This document shows positions 43,342 through 51,314 of a stretch of DNA of 64,000 bases, piece by piece (within the stretch, counting starts at the first letter, position 1; the number at the start of each line of letters is the position of its first letter). The stretch spans positions 69,718 to 133,717 of the forward strand of contig NZ_JBELZM010000013.1 of NCBI RefSeq assembly GCF_040273735.1. Direction: 5' to 3'. The notes below the pieces were generated by a model. That model had not been told where the DNA came from and ran no database searches. It saw only the letters and a list, made by a program, of their open reading frames with translations. The DNA is from Solibacillus sp040273735. GTDB lineage: Bacteria; Bacillota; Bacilli; Bacillales_A; Planococcaceae. Position numbers and translations under genes: made by a program.

Positions 43342-44514
43342 ATGCGTGAAGCCGTTATCGTTGCAGGAGCACGAACACCAATCGGACGTGCGAAAAAAGG
43401 GTCACTTGCGAACACTCGTCCAGATGATTTTGGTGCAGTAGTAGTAAAAGAAGCATTAAAACGTGCGGGCTATGAAGGTCCGGTTGATGATTTAATTATG
43501 GGATGTGCAATGCCAGAAGCGGAACAAGGGATGAATGTTGCCCGCTTAGTCGGGGCATTGGCAGGGTTACCGGATGAAACACCTGCATTAACAGTTAACC
43601 GTTTCTGTTCATCAGGGCTACAAACAATTGCCTATGCAGCAGAGCGTATTATGCTTGGCCATGCAAAAGCAATCGTTGCTGGTGGTACAGAATCGATGAG
43701 TATGATTCCGATGACTGGTAATACAGTTCGTCTAAACCCAAAAATTGCTGAAGATGCACCACAATACTATATCGGTATGGGTCACACAGCTGAAGAAGTA
43801 GCGAATCGTTACAATGTAACACGAGAAGAACAGGATGCTTTTGCAGTACGTTCACACGAATTAGCAGAAAAAGCGATTAAAGAAGGTAAATTCAAAGATG
43901 AAATCGTTCCGGTTGAAGTAACGGAATATTATGTCGATGAAAACAACCAGTTAAAAGAAAAAGTTACAATCTTTGATACAGATGAAGGGGTTCGTCCAGG
44001 TACATCGGTAGAAACGTTGGCAAAATTACGTCCAGCATTCAATGTAAAAGGTTCTGTAACAGCTGGAAATGCTTCTCAAACTTCCGACGGTGCAGCAGCA
44101 GTACTTGTAATGGACCGTGAAGAAGCGGAGAAACAAGGAATGCAGCCACTGGCAAAATTCCTAGGATTTGCTGTCGGCGGAGTTCCACCGGAAGTAATGG
44201 GTATCGGTCCAATCGTAGCAGTACCTAAAGCACTTGAAATTGCAGGAATTACTCAAGATCAGGTAGACCTGTGGGAAATTAACGAAGCATTTGCATCACA
44301 ATCAATTCAAGTAGTTCGTGAGCTAGGCATTGATATGGGGAAGGTGAATGTTAACGGAGGGGCAATCGCATTAGGTCATCCACTAGGTGCAACAGGTGCG
44401 ATTCTTACAGTGAAGCTCATCAATGAATTAAAACGCCGCGGCGGTAAATACGGTGTTGTAACAATGTGTATCGGCGGCGGAATGGGCGCAGCAGGGATAT
44501 TTGAAGTTCTTTAA
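43342..44514 (+). CDS. fadA: Acetyl-CoA C-acyltransferase (3-ketoacyl-CoA thiolase)
   Basis: This 390-residue thiolase performs the last step of beta-oxidation. The acylated nucleophile is Cys89 in NRFCSSGLQTI; the other catalytic residues are His in NEAFASQ/GHPLGATGA and Cys in MCIGGGMGA near the C-terminus. AAGGGGG precedes the ATG. The complement of thiolase motifs and the length are normal. It partners fadN in converting 3-hydroxyacyl-CoA to acetyl-CoA plus the shortened acyl-CoA. Confidence 0.95.
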   Translation: MREAVIVAGARTPIGRAKKGSLANTRPDDFGAVVVKEALKRAGYEGPVDDLIMGCAMPEAEQGMNVARLVGALAGLPDETPALTVNRFCSSGLQTIAYAAERIMLGHAKAIVAGGTESMSMIPMTGNTVRLNPKIAEDAPQYYIGMGHTAEEVANRYNVTREEQDAFAVRSHELAEKAIKEGKFKDEIVPVEVTEYYVDENNQLKEKVTIFDTDEGVRPGTSVETLAKLRPAFNVKGSVTAGNASQTSDGAAAVLVMDREEAEKQGMQPLAKFLGFAVGGVPPEVMGIGPIVAVPKALEIAGITQDQVDLWEINEAFASQSIQVVRELGIDMGKVNVNGGAIALGHPLGATGAILTVKLINELKRRGGKYGVVTMCIGGGMGAAGIFEVL

Positions 44515-44563
44515 TTGTCTGGGGAAATAATAAATCACAAAGGAAACTAGGGAGGAATTTATA

Positions 44564-46348
44564 ATGGCACAAACAACAAACAGCATTATTAAAGGTGGCG
44601 GCTTTTTAATCGAGGACGTGGATATTAACCGAGTAATTACACCGGAAGATTTCACAGATGAACAAAAGATGATTGCTCAAACTACACAGGAATACGTAAC
44701 GAACGAAGTATTACCGGTAGTTGAAAACTTAGAGCACCATGAGTTCGATCATTCTGTACGTCTATTGAAAACAGCAGGTGATTTAGGTTTACTAGCAGCT
44801 GACGTACCTGAAGAATACGAGGGCCTAGGGTTAGACAAAATTTCTTCTGCATTAATCGCAGAAAAAATGTCACCGGCTGGCGGTTTCTCAATCACTCACG
44901 GTGCCCATGTAGGAATCGGTTCATTACCAATCGTATTATTCGGTAATCATGAGCAAAAAACGAAGTACCTACCGAAGTTAGCTTCAGGTGCATTAATCGC
45001 AGCATATGCATTAACAGAGCCAGGTTCGGGTTCGGATGCATTAGGCGCTAAAACAACAGCTAAGTTAAATGAAGCAGGCACACATTACGTATTAAATGGT
45101 GAGAAACAATGGATTACAAATGCAGGCTTTGCTGATGTATTCGTTGTATACGCAAAAATTGATGGCGATAAATTTACTGCATTCATCGTTGAACGTTCAT
45201 TCCCGGGTGTTTCAGTAGGTCCGGAAGAGAAGAAAATGGGGATTAAATCATCTTCAACACGTACGTTAATTTTAGAAGATGCAGAAGTGCCTGTAGAAAA
45301 CTTGCTAGGTGAAGTAGGTCGTGGTCATATTATCGCGTTCAACATTTTAAATATCGGACGTTATAAATTAGGAGTAGGTACTGTAGGTGCATCAAAACGT
45401 GCATTTGAATTAGCAGTTGCCTATACGAATCAACGCCAGCAATTCAAAACAAAATTATCGGATTTTAACTTAACGAAAGAAAAGATCGCATCAATGGCTT
45501 CTCACATTTATGCATCTGAATCTTTAAATTATCGTACAGTTGGTTACTTCGAAGATCGTTTAAGCCAGTTATCTGACGAAGAGCAAAAAGACGGCAAATC
45601 AATCGCAGCAGCAATCGCTGAATATGCTATTGAGTGCTCGATCGCAAAAGTATTCGGTTCAGAAACATTGGATTTCGTAGCGGATGAAGCGGTTCAGTTA
45701 CACGGTGGTTACGGCTTTATGGCTGAGTACGAAGTAGAACGCATTTACCGCGACTCTCGTATTAACCGCATTTTTGAAGGTACAAACGAAATTAACCGTA
45801 TGATCGTACCGGGCACATTTATGAAAAAAGCGTTAAAAGGTGAATTACCACTATTACAAGTAGCACAAGAACTGCAAAATGAGCTATTAATGCTTATGCC
45901 TGAAGAAATCGGCCAAGGCGCTTTAGAACAAGAAAAATATTTAGTGAAAAATGCGAAGAAGATTGCAGTACTTGCAGCAGGTGCAGCAGCACAACGCTAC
46001 GGTGCAAAACTGGATGCCGAGCAGGAGCTGTTAGTGAACATCGCGAACATTGCGAACCAATTATATGCAATGGAATCTGCGGTAATCCGTACACAAAAAG
46101 CAATCGAGCGTGACGGAGAACAAAAAGCAGCACAAAAAATTCTTTACACTCAAATTTTCTGCCAGGAAGCATTCGCAGAAATTGAAAAAGAAGCAAAAGA
46201 AACATTAATCGCTTCAGTTGATGGCGACGATGCACGTATGATTTTATCGGCATTACGTAAATTAACGCGCAACAATCCTTACAACTTAATTCCGAAAAAA
46301 CGTGAAGCTTCAGTGAAATTAATCGAAGCAGAAAAGTATGTAGTTTAA
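44564..46348 (+). CDS. fadE: Acyl-CoA dehydrogenase (long class)
   Basis: The 594-residue FAD enzyme catalyses the first step of beta-oxidation. An acyl-CoA dehydrogenase core (about residues 25-410) contains YALTEPGSGSDALG for flavin/substrate binding and LHGGYGFMAEYEVERIYRDSRINRIFEGTNEINRMIV near residue 385. A ~180-residue helical C-terminal extension typical of VLCAD/ACAD9-like enzymes follows. GGAGG precedes the ATG. It is the last gene of the fad operon, ended by the hairpin at 46359-46390. Confidence 0.94.
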   Translation: MAQTTNSIIKGGGFLIEDVDINRVITPEDFTDEQKMIAQTTQEYVTNEVLPVVENLEHHEFDHSVRLLKTAGDLGLLAADVPEEYEGLGLDKISSALIAEKMSPAGGFSITHGAHVGIGSLPIVLFGNHEQKTKYLPKLASGALIAAYALTEPGSGSDALGAKTTAKLNEAGTHYVLNGEKQWITNAGFADVFVVYAKIDGDKFTAFIVERSFPGVSVGPEEKKMGIKSSSTRTLILEDAEVPVENLLGEVGRGHIIAFNILNIGRYKLGVGTVGASKRAFELAVAYTNQRQQFKTKLSDFNLTKEKIASMASHIYASESLNYRTVGYFEDRLSQLSDEEQKDGKSIAAAIAEYAIECSIAKVFGSETLDFVADEAVQLHGGYGFMAEYEVERIYRDSRINRIFEGTNEINRMIVPGTFMKKALKGELPLLQVAQELQNELLMLMPEEIGQGALEQEKYLVKNAKKIAVLAAGAAAQRYGAKLDAEQELLVNIANIANQLYAMESAVIRTQKAIERDGEQKAAQKILYTQIFCQEAFAEIEKEAKETLIASVDGDDARMILSALRKLTRNNPYNLIPKKREASVKLIEAEKYVV

Positions 46349-46358
46349 TTAAGGACTG

Positions 46359-46390
46359 AAATCGGGTGCAGGACATTGCACCCGATTTTT
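46359..46390 (+). terminator. Terminator of the fad operon
   Basis: AAATCGGGTGCA (46359-46370) pairs with TGCACCCGATTT (46377-46388) and is followed by TTT. Confidence 0.9.
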
Positions 46391-46400
46391 CTATTGGATT

Positions 46401-46587
46401 TTCTAATAAAACTTAAAATGTTCTAATATATTTATAAATGATCTAATATAACTCGGAGGTTCTAATATAAGCTGTCTTTCTTCTAATATGTCACCCAAAG
46501 TTCTAATAAGGGAAATCATTCTTCTAAAATACATGCGGCATGTTCTAATATCTTCATACAACTTCGAATAAAAACCATATTCAATAA
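46401..46587. repeat. Short-core tandem array: TTCTAATA every 20-21 bp
   Basis: The 8-nt core TTCTAATA or a one-base variant starts at 46401, 46421, 46441, 46460, 46481, 46501, 46522, 46543 and 46563, with a degenerate tenth copy at 46580. Steps are 19-21 bp. The 11-13-nt segments between cores differ from one another, though a G often precedes the core. It lies between the fad terminator and the yusI promoter. It is not a CRISPR (core too short) and not coding. Confidence 0.85.
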
Positions 46588-46611
46588 AACTCCGATAATG
46601 CGAACACATTT

Positions 46612-46640
46612 TTGATTTGTACTTATATATCCGTTACAAT
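46612..46640 (+). promoter_or_regulatory. Promoter of yusI
   Basis: TTGATT (46612-46617), a 17-nt spacer and TACAAT (46635-46640) make a good sigma-A promoter 33 nt before the yusI start, immediately downstream of the TTCTAATA array. Confidence 0.7.
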
Positions 46641-46672
46641 ATAGGAAAATCCAGGGCAAAAGGAGTACTTAC

Positions 46673-47029
46673 ATGACAGTAAAATTCATTCAATATCCAA
46701 AATGTACAACGTGTAAAAAAGCGCAAAAGTGGCTAGATGAGCAAGGTGTGGACTATGAAAATATTCATATCGTAGAACAGACACCATCTAAAGAGGAGAT
46801 TAAAGCAATTTATGAAGCAAGTGGAGTGCCTTTAAAGAAGTTCTTCAATACGTCTGGTATGAAATATCGGGAATTAGGTCTTAAAGATAAATTAGCGACA
46901 ATGTCCGAGGATGAGCAATTAGAGCTATTGGCATCAGATGGTATGTTAATTAAGCGACCGATCGTAACAGATGGAAAAAAATTAACTTTAGGATTTAAGG
47001 AGTCTGACTTCTTAGAAACTTGGAAATAA
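46673..47029 (+). CDS. yusI: ArsC/Spx-family protein (YusI-like)
   Basis: The 118-residue thioredoxin-fold protein of the ArsC/Spx superfamily has a CxxC redox pair at residues 11 and 14 (YPKCTTCKKAQKW) and the family segment NTSGMKYRELGLKDKL near residue 60. RPIVTDGKKLTLGFKE near the C-terminus is typical of ArsC-like reductases. AAGGAG precedes the ATG. It lies next to gcvH as in B. subtilis. A role in thiol redox or regulation is likely; arsenate reduction is not established for this branch. Confidence 0.88.
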   Translation: MTVKFIQYPKCTTCKKAQKWLDEQGVDYENIHIVEQTPSKEEIKAIYEASGVPLKKFFNTSGMKYRELGLKDKLATMSEDEQLELLASDGMLIKRPIVTDGKKLTLGFKESDFLETWK

Positions 47030-47109
47030 ACAGTTATTCACATTGTATTTCCGAACGAAATATGGCAAAATGAACTTGAATGTACTACATATAACATGGA
47101 GGTTTTCGA

Positions 47110-47490
47110 ATGAGCACACCAAAAGAATTACGTTATTCAAAAGAGCATGAGTGGGTTAAAATTGAAGACGGTAAAGCGACAATCGGTATTACAGATTTCG
47201 CACAGTCTGAATTAGGCGATATCGTATTCGTAGAGTTACCTGAAGTAGGCGATGAAATTTCAAAGGATCAGCCTTTCGGTAGTGTAGAATCTGTTAAAAC
47301 AGTTTCTGAACTATATGCACCACTTTCGGGTAAAGTAGTTGCAATCAACGAAGAATTACTGGACAATCCGGAATTCGTAAATGAATCTCCATACGGAAAT
47401 GCATGGATGGTTACTGTTGAGTTAACAAGTGAAGCGGAAGTTGAAGAATTATTAGACGCAGATGCTTACACTGCTTTAATCGAACAATAA
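47110..47490 (+). CDS. gcvH: Glycine cleavage system H protein
   Basis: The 126-residue lipoyl-carrier protein has its lipoylation lysine, Lys63, in GSVESVKTVSELYAPLSG. It shuttles the aminomethyl group between the P, T and L proteins and, in Bacillus, also donates lipoate for lipoyl relay to other complexes. ATGGAGG lies before the ATG. The gcvT and gcvP genes are not nearby, which fits this wider lipoate-carrier role. It ends in a strong terminator. Confidence 0.95.
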   Translation: MSTPKELRYSKEHEWVKIEDGKATIGITDFAQSELGDIVFVELPEVGDEISKDQPFGSVESVKTVSELYAPLSGKVVAINEELLDNPEFVNESPYGNAWMVTVELTSEAEVEELLDADAYTALIEQ

Positions 47491-47495
47491 TCTGG

Positions 47496-47535
47496 AACAC
47501 TAAAGCCTTCTAATTAAAGGTTTTAGTGTTTTTTT
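47496..47535 (+). terminator. Terminator after gcvH
   Basis: AACACTAAA and CCTT pair with AAGG and TTTAGTGTT across 47496-47530, followed by TTTTT. Confidence 0.88.
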
Positions 47536-47579
47536 GTTATTCTATACATAAAGGTGACTTTGAAAGGAAGCGTGTACGT

Positions 47580-47906
47580 ATGGGAAAATGCCTTGTTGTC
47601 GAAGGACGTGCCGATAAATTGAGATTACTCCCGATATTAGCTGAGGATGTGACGATTATTTGTACAAATGGCACAATAAGCGAAGTCAATTTGATTGATT
47701 TATTGGAAGAATATGAGCAAGATGAAATTATCACGATGTTTGATGCAGATAAAAACGGTGAAAAGTTACGTAAACTGATGAACCGTGCATATCCCGAAGC
47801 GACACAGCTTATCATACCTCACGAATATGTAGAAGTAGAAAAAACACCTACTAAAATCTTAAAGGATATTTTACTACAGGCAAAATTTTTAGTAAAAGAA
47901 GGATGA
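47580..47906 (+). CDS. yusF: Toprim-domain protein (YusF-like)
   Basis: This 108-residue small Toprim protein has the conserved Glu in CLVVEGRADKLRL at the N-terminus and the DxD motif in IITMFDADKNGEKLRKLM near residue 60. Toprim domains bind metal for nucleotidyl transfer or nuclease chemistry; RNase M5-like small members act on RNA. GAAAGGAAG supports ATG 47580 over the in-frame start at 47526, which lies in the terminator. It is followed 7 nt later by yusE, as in B. subtilis. Confidence 0.85.
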   Translation: MGKCLVVEGRADKLRLLPILAEDVTIICTNGTISEVNLIDLLEEYEQDEIITMFDADKNGEKLRKLMNRAYPEATQLIIPHEYVEVEKTPTKILKDILLQAKFLVKEG

Positions 47907-47913
47907 CAGTATA

Positions 47914-48216
47914 ATGGAACAATGGACGAAACAGCAGTGGGAACAGAACGTACAACAATATGATCAGACAGCGTTTTTCTTATATACGCCTATGTGCGGC
48001 ACTTGTGAAGTATCGGAAAAAATGTTGGAAGTCATTGAGAAATTACTACCAGATCTCCCGCTTGGTATGGCAAATATCAATTATTTAGGGGATTTGCCTT
48101 ATGAATTGAAAATTGAAAGTGTACCTTGTTTAATCGTTTCAGACAACGGGGAACTAACGAATAAAATTTATGCATTTAAATCCGTACCGTTTTTGTATGA
48201 AATATTAAAAAAGTAA
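47914..48216 (+). CDS. yusE: Thioredoxin-like protein (YusE-like)
   Basis: The 100-residue thioredoxin-fold protein has an active site FLYTPMCGTCEVSEKML (CGTC near residues 28-31) and a cis-Pro segment ESVPCLIVSDNGE. Its place after yusF and before the methionine importer repeats the B. subtilis order. The stop overlaps the -35 of the SAM-riboswitch promoter. It is probably a thiol-disulfide partner of unknown client. Confidence 0.85.
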   Translation: MEQWTKQQWEQNVQQYDQTAFFLYTPMCGTCEVSEKMLEVIEKLLPDLPLGMANINYLGDLPYELKIESVPCLIVSDNGELTNKIYAFKSVPFLYEILKK

Positions 48217-48245
48217 TTGACGTAGTCACTTTGTCGTGATAAAGT
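48217..48245 (+). promoter_or_regulatory. Promoter of the SAM riboswitch-metNPQ operon
   Basis: TTGACG (48217-48222), a 17-nt spacer and TAAAGT (48240-48245) form a strong sigma-A promoter about 30 nt before the S-box aptamer. Confidence 0.75.
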
Positions 48246-48277
48246 AACATTCATAATAATAAAACTTAATAACGTTA

Positions 48278-48441
48278 CTCTTATAAAGAGAGGTGGAGGG
48301 AAGTGCCCTATGAAGCCCGGCAACCAGCGATTTCGCAAAGGTGCCAATTCACACAAAGTGTAAACTTTGAAAGATGAGAGAACGGTTTACCGTATAAATG
48401 TATGTGAAACCTTTCTACTTGTCTTGGTAGAAAGGTTTTTT
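48278..48441 (+). ncRNA. SAM-I (S-box) riboswitch with intrinsic terminator
   Basis: The aptamer (about 48278-48383) has the canonical elements: CTCTTATAAAGAGAGGTGGAGG, GCCCTATGAAGCCCGGCAACC, AAGGTGCCAATTC and AAAGATGAGAGAA. The expression platform is the terminator AACCTTTCTAC / GTAGAAAGGTT with T7 (48408-48439). SAM binding would stabilise the aptamer and cause termination, switching off methionine uptake when methionine is plentiful. Confidence 0.96.
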
Positions 48442-48461
48442 TCATTCAGCGGAGGTTTTGA

Positions 48462-48479
48462 ATGAAAAAAAGAAGATGA
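48462..48479 (+). CDS. Possible five-codon leader peptide MKKRR
   Basis: A GGAGG at 48451-48455 lies 6 nt before ATG 48462, which opens a five-codon frame (MKKRR) ending in TGA. A small dyad ATTGAAATA/TATTTCAAT (48481-48489/48500-48508) follows before metN. The good ribosome site makes translation plausible, but it may have no function. Confidence 0.35.
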   Translation: MKKRR

Positions 48480-48526
48480 TATTGAAATAGCAGGAAGGTT
48501 ATTTCAATTTAGAAGGAGTACAACCG

Positions 48527-49555
48527 ATGATTGATATACAAAATATTACAAAAGTGTATAACACGAAAAACGGTAAACTTACAGCAGTTGATAATGTAAG
48601 TCTATCGATTAACAAAGGAGAAATATACGGTATTATCGGCTACAGTGGTGCCGGTAAAAGTACAATGATTCGCCTATTGAACGGTTTGGAAAAGCCAACG
48701 ACAGGCTCTGTCATAGTAGGCGGTCAGGATATTGCAAAAGCTTCCGGGGCAAAACTACGAGAAGCACGTCAAAAAATAAGTATGATTTTCCAGCACTTCA
48801 ATTTACTTTGGTCACGTACAGTTGAAGAAAACATCGCATTTCCACTTGAAATAGCAGGTGTTTCAAAAGCTGATCGTGAAAAACGAGTAGAAGAGCTAAT
48901 TGAACTTGTTGGTTTAAAAGGAAGAGGGAAAGCGTATCCTTCTCAACTTTCAGGCGGCCAAAAGCAGCGTGTTGGCATTGCCCGTGCGTTGGCAAACAAT
49001 CCGGAAGTGCTTTTATGTGATGAAGCGACTTCAGCACTTGATCCTGAAACAACAGATTCGATTTTGGAACTGCTGCTTGATATTAATCAACACATCGGAC
49101 TTACAATTGTACTCATTACACATGAAATGCATGTTATCCGTAAAATCTGTAACAGAGTAGCTGTTATGGAAGCCGGAAAAGTAGTGGAACAGGGAGATGT
49201 ATTACAAGTATTCCAGCATCCACAAGCACCGATTACGAAGAACTTCGTATCGCAAGCTTCTGGGGAGACACAGGAAACACAAGCATCACTGGAACAGATT
49301 TTAGCTAATTATCCAGAAGGCAAAATCGCTAAATTAACTTTTGCTGCGGCAACGACAGAACAGCCTGTCATCTCACAAATGATTAAGCAATTTGACGTAG
49401 TTGTAAATATAGTGCATGGCAAAATCTCAAATACAACGGGCGGTTCGTTCGGTACATTGTTTATTCATATCGATGGCGAGCCGAAAGCAGTCGCGGAAGC
49501 ATTGAGCTTTTTAGCGAAGCAAGAAATTCAGGCGGAGGTGATTGAGCATGTTTAA
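48527..49555 (+). CDS. metN: Methionine ABC transporter ATP-binding protein
   Basis: The 342-residue ATPase of the D/L-methionine importer has Walker A GYSGAGKST, signature LSGGQKQRVGIARAL, Walker B VLLCDEATSALD and switch His in ITHEMHVI. A C-terminal NIL ligand-sensing domain (about residues 265-342) mediates inhibition by cytoplasmic methionine. GAAGGAG precedes the ATG. It sits downstream of the SAM riboswitch and overlaps metP by 8 nt. Confidence 0.95.
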   Translation: MIDIQNITKVYNTKNGKLTAVDNVSLSINKGEIYGIIGYSGAGKSTMIRLLNGLEKPTTGSVIVGGQDIAKASGAKLREARQKISMIFQHFNLLWSRTVEENIAFPLEIAGVSKADREKRVEELIELVGLKGRGKAYPSQLSGGQKQRVGIARALANNPEVLLCDEATSALDPETTDSILELLLDINQHIGLTIVLITHEMHVIRKICNRVAVMEAGKVVEQGDVLQVFQHPQAPITKNFVSQASGETQETQASLEQILANYPEGKIAKLTFAAATTEQPVISQMIKQFDVVVNIVHGKISNTTGGSFGTLFIHIDGEPKAVAEALSFLAKQEIQAEVIEHV

Positions 49556-50216
49556 TCAATTATTTCCGAACGTAGATTGGGGTAAAATGCTCGAAGCAAC
49601 ATATGAAACAATGTATATGACGGCTGTTGCGACAGTCATCACATTTATACTGGGACTTTTAATTGGTATTGTCTTATTTTTAACGAGCGACAATCAATTA
49701 TGGGCAAATAAAATTGTACACTTTTTGACAGGATCACTCGTAAATATTTTCCGGTCGATTCCCTTTATCGTCTTAATCATTTTATTAATTCCGTTCACAA
49801 AGTTTTTACTTGGAACAATCCGTGGCGCCAATGCAGCATTACCTGCGCTAATTATTGGGGCAGCACCATTTTATGCGCGCATGGTATTAATAGCATTAAG
49901 AGAAATTGATAAAGGTGTCATTGAAGCGGCACGCTCAATGGGAGCGAAAACTTCTACGATTATTTGGAAAGTGCTGATTCCGGAAAGCTTACCGGCATTA
50001 ATTTCTGGTATTACTGTTACAGCTGTCGCGTTAGTAGGATATACAGCAATGGCCGGCATTATCGGTGCTGGTGGTTTAGGAAACCTGGCATTCCTTGACG
50101 GTTTCCAGCGTAACAGGACAGATGTGACATTAATGGCAACAGTTTTAATTTTAGTTGTCGTATTCATCATCCAGTATATTGGGGATTTCATTACAGCAAG
50201 AGTGGACAAACGATAG
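49548..50216 (+). CDS. metP: Methionine ABC transporter permease
   Basis: This 222-residue permease has five to six helices and an EAA loop in EAARSMGAKTSTIIWKVLIPESLP near residue 128. It forms the homodimeric channel of the MetNPQ system (MetI in E. coli). GGAGGTGA makes ATG 49548 the start rather than the TTG two codons upstream. The overlap with metN implies coupled synthesis. A 153-nt gap with nested inverted repeats separates it from metQ. Confidence 0.94.
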   Translation: MFNQLFPNVDWGKMLEATYETMYMTAVATVITFILGLLIGIVLFLTSDNQLWANKIVHFLTGSLVNIFRSIPFIVLIILLIPFTKFLLGTIRGANAALPALIIGAAPFYARMVLIALREIDKGVIEAARSMGAKTSTIIWKVLIPESLPALISGITVTAVALVGYTAMAGIIGAGGLGNLAFLDGFQRNRTDVTLMATVLILVVVFIIQYIGDFITARVDKR

Positions 50217-50254
50217 TTAGTGGCTAATAAGGCCGTAATTATAAATATTGGTGC

Positions 50255-50333
50255 ATCGAAACAATGTGGACGCAAACTTTAAAAAAGTGCGCGTCTACAA
50301 GATGAATAATCAGAATATAAAAATTGTTTCGAT
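50255..50333 (+). other. Nested stem structure in the metP-metQ gap
   Basis: ATCGAAACAAT (50255-50265) pairs perfectly with ATTGTTTCGAT (50323-50333). Directly inside, GTGGACGC (50266-50273) pairs with GCGTCTAC (50291-50298). No T run follows, so it is not a terminator; an mRNA processing or stability role is possible. Confidence 0.6.
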
Positions 50334-50369
50334 AAACTGAACAAACTAAAAAAAGGGTAGGTAAAACAA

Positions 50370-51176
50370 ATGAAGAAATTATTATCAAGTGTTATTTTAG
50401 GAGCTTCAGTACTAGCTTTAGCGGCATGTGGCGGCGAAGATGAGAAATTAGTAGTTGGTGCATCAAATACACCACACGCAGTAATCCTTGAAAAAGTTAA
50501 ACCAATTTTAGAGGAACAAGGTATTGAGCTGGAAATCGAATCTTATACGGATTACGTACTTCCAAACCAAGATTTAGAAAACGGTGATTTAGATGCAAAC
50601 TACTTCCAGCACATTCCATACTTCGAAGCACAAAAAGCAGATTTCGATTATGACTTTGCAAATGCTGGCGGTATTCATATCGAGCCAATCGGTATTTACT
50701 CTAAAAAATATTCATCTTTAGAAGAGCTTCCTGAAGGTGCAACAATTTTACTTTCTAACTCAGTAGCAGACCACGGCCGTATGCTTTCATTACTTGAAGC
50801 ACAAGGTTTAATCACATTAGCAGAAGGTATTGATAAAACAAAAGCAGAAACAAAGGACATCGTAGATAATCCGAAAAACTTCGTATTCGATGCAGACACA
50901 GCAGCTGAATTATTAGTGCAAATGTACGAAAATGAAGAAGGCGATGCGGTATTGATCAACTCAAACTTCGCAATCGATAACGGCATTAACCCATTGGAAG
51001 ATTCAATCGCAATCGAGTCTAGCGAATCACCATATGTAAACATTATTGCAGTAAAATCTGGCGATGAAGATTCAAAAGAAATTAAAGCATTAGTTGATGC
51101 ATTACGCTCAAAAGAAATTCAAGACTTTATCCTTGAAGAGTGGGGCGGCTCTGTAGTACCTGTTTCAGGCGAGTAA
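50370..51176 (+). CDS. metQ: Methionine-binding lipoprotein
   Basis: The 268-residue NlpA-family lipoprotein has lipobox ALAAC (Cys20). The mature domain starts EKLVVGASNTPHAVILEKV and includes the NLPA motifs YVLPNQDLENGDLDANYFQH near residue 65 and GGIHIEPIGIYSKKY near residue 98. It delivers methionine to MetNP. AAAAAGGGTAGG precedes the ATG. It is followed by a strong terminator that ends the SAM-controlled operon. Confidence 0.95.
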   Translation: MKKLLSSVILGASVLALAACGGEDEKLVVGASNTPHAVILEKVKPILEEQGIELEIESYTDYVLPNQDLENGDLDANYFQHIPYFEAQKADFDYDFANAGGIHIEPIGIYSKKYSSLEELPEGATILLSNSVADHGRMLSLLEAQGLITLAEGIDKTKAETKDIVDNPKNFVFDADTAAELLVQMYENEEGDAVLINSNFAIDNGINPLEDSIAIESSESPYVNIIAVKSGDEDSKEIKALVDALRSKEIQDFILEEWGGSVVPVSGE

Positions 51177-51196
51177 AATAGGTCTACTAATCCAAT

Positions 51197-51237
51197 AAAA
51201 CCATTTTCTCTCTTCGGGGGAGAAAATGGTTTTTTTC
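51197..51237 (+). terminator. Terminator of the met operon
   Basis: AAAACCATTTTCTC pairs with GAGAAAATGGTTTT (51197-51211 / 51218-51233), followed by TTTT. Confidence 0.9.
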
Positions 51238-51314
51238 TGGACCTAAAATATCCTTTTATTAAATAAGGAATTTCTCTTCTTACCCAATGAAATTTCTATT
51301 TCTGTCCAAGTCTT

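Noticed and set aside
46401..46587. CRISPR-like array
   Set aside because: The conserved core is only 8 nt and the intervening segments 11-13 nt, far below CRISPR repeat and spacer sizes, and no cas genes are present.
46403..46609. 68-codon minus-strand ORF over the repeat array
   Set aside because: Its coding content is produced by the TTCTAATA cores, it has no ribosome site, and it runs against the flanking transcripts.
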